DNA of 8,182 nt from Pseudomonadota bacterium. GTDB taxonomy: Bacteria; Pseudomonadota; Gammaproteobacteria; Burkholderiales; SG8-39. Under the pieces are notes generated by a model that saw only the letters and a program-made list of their open reading frames with translations, did not search any database and had not been told where the DNA came from. Positions 5,555-8,182 of this stretch are shown piece after piece; within the stretch, counting starts at the first letter, position 1, and each line of letters starts with the position of its first letter. The position numbers and the translations under genes are program-made. Location: assembly GCA_021825225.1 (NCBI GenBank), contig JAKAIH010000104.1:1-8182 (forward strand), in the 5' to 3' direction.

Positions 5555-6964
5555 GTGAAGCGTTTAGTGCTCGCTGTTGCGTTTTTTGCGTCATCCATGC
5601 TGCTTGCGGGCCCGGTTGCAGCAGCGCAGGATCACTCGAGTTTGATCAATGGCCCGTTCAAGACCGGCCCGGAGGTCACCAAGGCCTGCTTGCAGTGCCA
5701 CGAGCAGCAGGCCAAGGACTTCATGAAGACGCAGCACTGGACCTGGAGCGTCAACCAGGAGGTTCCGGGCAAGGGCAAGGTCGATCTGGGCAAGAAGAAC
5801 GCGATCAACAATTATTGCATCGCACTGCCGAGCAACTATCCGCGCTGCACCAGCTGCCATGCGGGTTACGGCTGGAAGGATGCCTCGTTCGACTTCAGCA
5901 AGGCCGACAACGTCGACTGCCTGATCTGCCACGACACCACTGGCAGCTACAAAAAGCTTCCGGCCGCCTCGGGCAATGCGGCCTATCAGGACACCGAGTT
6001 TCCACCGGGATCCGGCAAGATCTGGAAAGCGCTTGACCTGGAAAAGATCGCCAAGAGCGTCGGCCCCACCAGCCGCGCCACCTGCGGCGCCTGCCATTTC
6101 TACGGCGGCGGCGGCGACCATATCAAGCATGGCGATCTGGACAGTTCGATGGCTGCACCGAAGCGCTCGACCGACGTGCATATGGCGGCCGATGGCGCGA
6201 ACATGAGCTGCAGCGCCTGCCACAAAACGGAGAAGCATGAGATTCCCGGCAAGGCGCTGTCGGTATCGGCCATGGGCGGCGGGACCACGCTGAGCTGCGG
6301 CGACTGCCACGCCGGTACACCGCACAAAAAGAATCCGGTGCTGAACAAGCACGCCGAGAAAGTCGCCTGCCAGACCTGCCATATTCCGGTGTTCGCGCGT
6401 GCACTGCCGACCAAGATCTGGTGGGACTGGTCGACTGCGGGCAAGGACGATCCGGTTGCGAAAGACAAGTATGGTCTGCCGCTCTACGACAAGCAGAAGG
6501 GTGATTTCAAGTGGGAAAAGGACGTGAAACCTACCTATATGTGGTTCAACGGTTCGGGCGAGCGTTATCTGATGGGCGAAAAGATGGATCCGGCCAAGGT
6601 CACGCACCTCAACTATCCGCGCGGCGACCGCAATGACAAGAGCGCGAGGATCACGCCGTTCAAGGTCATGCAGGGCAAGCAGCCCTATGATTCGGTCAAC
6701 AATGTGTTCGCGGTGCCGAACTTGTGGGGCGGCTACTGGAAGCACTGGGACTGGAACAAGGCCATAGCCGATGGCATGAAAGCGGCGGGCCTGGAGTACA
6801 GCGGCAAGTACGCATTCGCGCCCACGGACATGTACTGGAAGGTGAATCACATGGTCGCACCAAAGTCCGAAGCGCTCAAGTGCAACGATTGCCACGGCAA
6901 GGACGGCAGGATGGACTGGAAGGCGCTGGGATACGCTGGCGATCCCCGGTCAGGGAAGAAATAG
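5555..6964 (+). CDS. Periplasmic octaheme c-type cytochrome, tetrathionate reductase (OTR) family
   Basis: The 469-residue product begins at GTG 5555. Residues 1-24 are a signal peptide (cleavage at AAA before Gln25), so it is Sec-exported and matured in the periplasm. Eight CxxCH heme sites start at Cys45, 98, 122, 177, 219, 248, 272 and 443; the last is 166 residues after the seventh. The blocks KTQHWTWS, LGKKNAINNYC, PRCTSCHAGYGWKD and DNVDCLICHDTTGSYKK match what I know of the family of Shewanella octaheme tetrathionate reductase. That enzyme reduces tetrathionate, nitrite and hydroxylamine in vitro and has a Lys-ligated catalytic heme. The Lys pair after the third CxxCH (133-134) is a candidate for that ligand, unverified. 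The substrate here is unknown. There is no C-terminal anchor, so it is soluble. The gene stands alone, ended by the strong stem at 6980-7019, so its electron donor is encoded elsewhere. The adjacent two-component system and the FNR-like box suggest regulation. Confidence 0.95.
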   Translation: MKRLVLAVAFFASSMLLAGPVAAAQDHSSLINGPFKTGPEVTKACLQCHEQQAKDFMKTQHWTWSVNQEVPGKGKVDLGKKNAINNYCIALPSNYPRCTSCHAGYGWKDASFDFSKADNVDCLICHDTTGSYKKLPAASGNAAYQDTEFPPGSGKIWKALDLEKIAKSVGPTSRATCGACHFYGGGGDHIKHGDLDSSMAAPKRSTDVHMAADGANMSCSACHKTEKHEIPGKALSVSAMGGGTTLSCGDCHAGTPHKKNPVLNKHAEKVACQTCHIPVFARALPTKIWWDWSTAGKDDPVAKDKYGLPLYDKQKGDFKWEKDVKPTYMWFNGSGERYLMGEKMDPAKVTHLNYPRGDRNDKSARITPFKVMQGKQPYDSVNNVFAVPNLWGGYWKHWDWNKAIADGMKAAGLEYSGKYAFAPTDMYWKVNHMVAPKSEALKCNDCHGKDGRMDWKALGYAGDPRSGKK

Positions 6965-6979
6965 GCTGACGGTATTGCA

Positions 6980-7019
6980 GGCGAAAAAAAGGGCGGGTCC
7001 CCCCGCCCTTTTTTTCGCC
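6980..7019. terminator. Bidirectional intrinsic terminator
   Basis: Perfect 18-bp inverted repeat: left arm 6980-6997, four-base loop 6998-7001, right arm 7002-7019. The inner seven base pairs are G/C only, followed by seven A/T pairs, so each strand has a GC stem followed by a seven-T run. It lies 15 bases after the cytochrome stop and 9 bases from the end of the convergent stress-protein gene, serving both. Confidence 0.95.
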
Positions 7020-7028
7020 GTTTTGTTC

Positions 7029-7478
7029 TCAACGATAGACCAGCACCGGGATGGTGGAATGGGTCAGGACTTTCTGCGTTTCGCTTCCGAGCAGGAACCC
7101 TTCCAAACCGCGCCTGCCGTGTGAGGCCATGACGATAAGATCGCATGCCTCCGCGCGCGCCTTGTCGACGATCGCCTGGGATGCGGAGTGGCTGGTGGCG
7201 TAGACGGTCGTGCATTGCACGTTCGCCGCGGCCGCGGCGCCGGCGACCGCTTCGAGCACGCGTTTGGCGTATTCCTCGCTGCGCTCGGCGAAGACTTCGG
7301 GCTGCAGCTCGGGCACGCCGCTGGCCTCGGCAGCGTAAGCGCCCTGCAGCGGATAGGGTTCGACTGCATGAAACGCCGTCAGGCGCGCGCCTGCGAGTTT
7401 CGCCAGCTTGATCGCCGCTTCCACCGCTTTGTCGGACAGAGCGGATCCATCGGTCGGTACCAGAATGTGCTTGTACAT
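7029..7478 (-). CDS. Universal stress protein (UspA family)
   Basis: The 149-residue single-domain Usp starts with MYKHILVPTDGS. Its ATG (7478-7476) has a strong GGGGG at 7483-7487 about four bases upstream. The frame is open further 5' to 7646, but that part lies antiphase inside the DksA-like gene and is not credible. The N-terminal beta strand plus Asp10 (PTDGS) and the C-terminal segment ASHG-RRGLEGFLL-GS (118-132) form the nucleotide-binding signature G-2x-G-9x-G-S, with the first Gly replaced by Ala. This is the ATP-binding Usp type, so adenine nucleotide binding is likely but not certain. The final strand IPVLVYR is typical. It is cytoplasmic, usually induced by stress, starvation or oxygen limitation. 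It lies 50 bases downstream of the TraR/DksA gene, possibly co-transcribed, and ends at the shared terminator. Confidence 0.96.
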   Translation of the reverse strand: MYKHILVPTDGSALSDKAVEAAIKLAKLAGARLTAFHAVEPYPLQGAYAAEASGVPELQPEVFAERSEEYAKRVLEAVAGAAAAANVQCTTVYATSHSASQAIVDKARAEACDLIVMASHGRRGLEGFLLGSETQKVLTHSTIPVLVYR

Positions 7479-7528
7479 GTTGCCCCCAGTCAAAATTGTT
7501 CGAATCGGTCCGGCAGCCGGATTATCGC

Positions 7529-7990
7529 CTATGCCCCGCCTCTGTGTATCTGGTCTTGCGCGTGCTCGAATTGTTCCTGGCAGGGCAGGCAGCGCCTCGC
7601 CGCCGGGTAGGCTTTCAGCCGCGCCTGGCCAATCTCGATGCCGCATACGGTGCAGCTGCCGTAGCTGCCCTCGTCCATGCGCGCCAGTGCCGCTTCGATG
7701 TCCTGCAGTTCCTGGCTCTCGCGCATCACCAGTGCGACGTCCATTTCGGCGGCCGCATCGGCGAGGCCGTCATCGTCGGTGATCTTGGACTGATTGGCGA
7801 AGCCCAGGCTGTCCCCCGACGCGGCGATTTTTTCGCGCACCTCGCCCAGCAACTGCTTGCGCTGCGTCTGCAGCAGGGCGCGGAATTCTGAATAGCGATT
7901 TTCGGCCACGGTTGGCGCGTTCGGGAAATGGTTCGATTCCAGCTTAGCCTGCGGCATGCGCCGGCGTTTGACCAAGATCATACTTGACAC
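7529..7990 (-). CDS. TraR/DksA-family zinc-finger regulator
   Basis: From GTG 7990 the product has 153 residues, close to DksA (151). Residues about 31-105 form a long helical hairpin. The C4 zinc finger uses Cys113, Cys116, Cys134 and Cys137, in the classical context SYGSCTVCGIEIGQARL and RRCLPCQEQFE. Family members bind RNA polymerase through the secondary channel and alter initiation, often with ppGpp. Aligned by eye with E. coli DksA, the coiled-coil tip reads D-G-L-A-D-A-A around 74-80, so the DxxDxA motif is shifted by one residue; function at the tip may differ. The start is uncertain: ATG 7981 and ATG 7957 are in frame but lack good ribosome sites. A perfect AGGAGGT (8015-8009) lies 18 bases before GTG 7990, beyond usual spacing. 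An in-frame TAA at 8023-8021 bounds the 5' end. Confidence 0.93.
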   Translation of the reverse strand: MSSMILVKRRRMPQAKLESNHFPNAPTVAENRYSEFRALLQTQRKQLLGEVREKIAASGDSLGFANQSKITDDDGLADAAAEMDVALVMRESQELQDIEAALARMDEGSYGSCTVCGIEIGQARLKAYPAARRCLPCQEQFEHAQDQIHRGGA

Positions 7991-8008
7991 CCGCGGACGA
8001 TTCGGCGA

Positions 8009-8015
8009 ACCTCCT
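8009..8015 (-). promoter_or_regulatory. Strong Shine-Dalgarno with unusual spacing upstream of the DksA-like gene
   Basis: On the minus strand these bases read AGGAGGT, an almost complete anti-16S match. The nearest in-frame start (GTG 7990) is 18 bases away, and no ATG, GTG or TTG lies at the normal 5-9 base distance. It may still serve that gene, or be coincidental. Confidence 0.4.
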
Positions 8016-8067
8016 GCGCTTTACGCATCCGCGCTGCGGCGAAGCGGCAGGCGCGCAAGGTTTCACG

Positions 8068-8182
8068 ATGTCCATTCCCGCTCAAACTGCGCCGGATACG
8101 CCGGGCATCCTCCTGGTACTGAACGATATCGCCGGCGCGGTCGAAGACGAATTCAATCGCTGGTACCAGCAGCAGCACATTC
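8068..8182 (+). CDS. N-terminal fragment of a small EthD/DUF4286-like protein, 3' end outside the window
   Basis: ATG 8068 has AAGG at 8057-8060, seven bases upstream. Thirty-eight complete codons are visible before the window ends, with no stop. The N-terminal ten or so residues (MSIPAQTAPDTPG) are followed by a beta-strand ILLVLNDI and then EDEFNRWYQQQHI. This ending recalls the short dimeric alpha/beta-barrel proteins (EthD or DUF4286 type) with a strand followed by EFNxWYxxEHI. The family assignment is a guess from about 25 residues. It is divergent from the DksA-like gene, with a 77-base gap (7991-8067) holding no obvious promoter. Confidence 0.6.
   Translation, partial: MSIPAQTAPDTPGILLVLNDIAGAVEDEFNRWYQQQHI

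Noticed and set aside
5591..6895. Minus-strand open frame (434 codons) opposite the octaheme cytochrome
   Set aside because: The plus-strand frame has eight CxxCH motifs and a signal peptide; the antisense frame has none and reflects codon bias.
7509..7521. Small hairpin between the DksA-like and stress-protein genes (TCCGG-CAG-CCGGA)
   Set aside because: Only a five-base stem and no T-run, so not a credible terminator.
7479..7646. 56-codon N-terminal extension of the universal stress protein
   Set aside because: Usp proteins begin at MYKHILVPTDGS; the extension overlaps the DksA-like gene out of phase and the internal ATG has a strong ribosome site.
7984..7989. TTGACA on the plus strand as a promoter for the gene at 8068
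   Set aside because: No -10-like hexamer at 15-19 bases downstream; the sequence lies over the start of the DksA-like gene and is probably chance.

Overview
The window is GC-rich, densely coding proteobacterial DNA. The organism is probably a beta- or gammaproteobacterium: it has an OmpR/EnvZ-type two-component pair, a TraR/DksA-type zinc-finger protein and an octaheme cytochrome of the Shewanella tetrathionate-reductase family. This placement comes from gene content and composition read by eye, not from a search. No tRNA, rRNA, insertion sequence, CRISPR array or phage gene is visible.

Layout. (1) Bases 3-3066, plus strand: a tight three-gene cluster. It starts with the downstream part of a urea-transporter-like membrane protein fused to an M23 (LytM-type) metallopeptidase domain and a long C-terminal extension. 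Next comes a secreted TPR protein that overlaps it by ATGA, then a secreted protein of unknown function 8 bases further on. (2) Bases 3091-5264, minus strand: an OmpR-family response regulator and its EnvZ-like sensor kinase, overlapping by one base. The kinase has a methionine-rich stretch in its periplasmic domain. (3) Bases 5265-5554: a divergent intergenic region with an FNR-like palindrome, a tandem repeat that could bind a response regulator, and weak promoter elements. (4) Bases 5555-6964, plus strand: a periplasmic c-type cytochrome with eight CxxCH motifs, closed by a perfect 18-bp stem that can terminate transcription from both sides. (5) Bases 7029-7990, minus strand: a universal stress protein preceded by a TraR/DksA-type regulator. 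(6) Bases 8068-8182, plus strand: the first 38 codons of a small protein running off the window.

How the parts may work together. The two-component pair sits divergent from the octaheme cytochrome. With the FNR-like box, this suggests a respiratory or detoxifying reductase under redox (and perhaps two-component) control; no electron-donor or cytochrome-maturation gene is in the window. The stress protein and DksA-like regulator suit a starvation or anaerobic stress setting, but nothing here links them functionally to the cytochrome. The most unusual gene is the urea-channel/M23 fusion, whose predicted topology is hard to reconcile with a periplasmic cell-wall peptidase.
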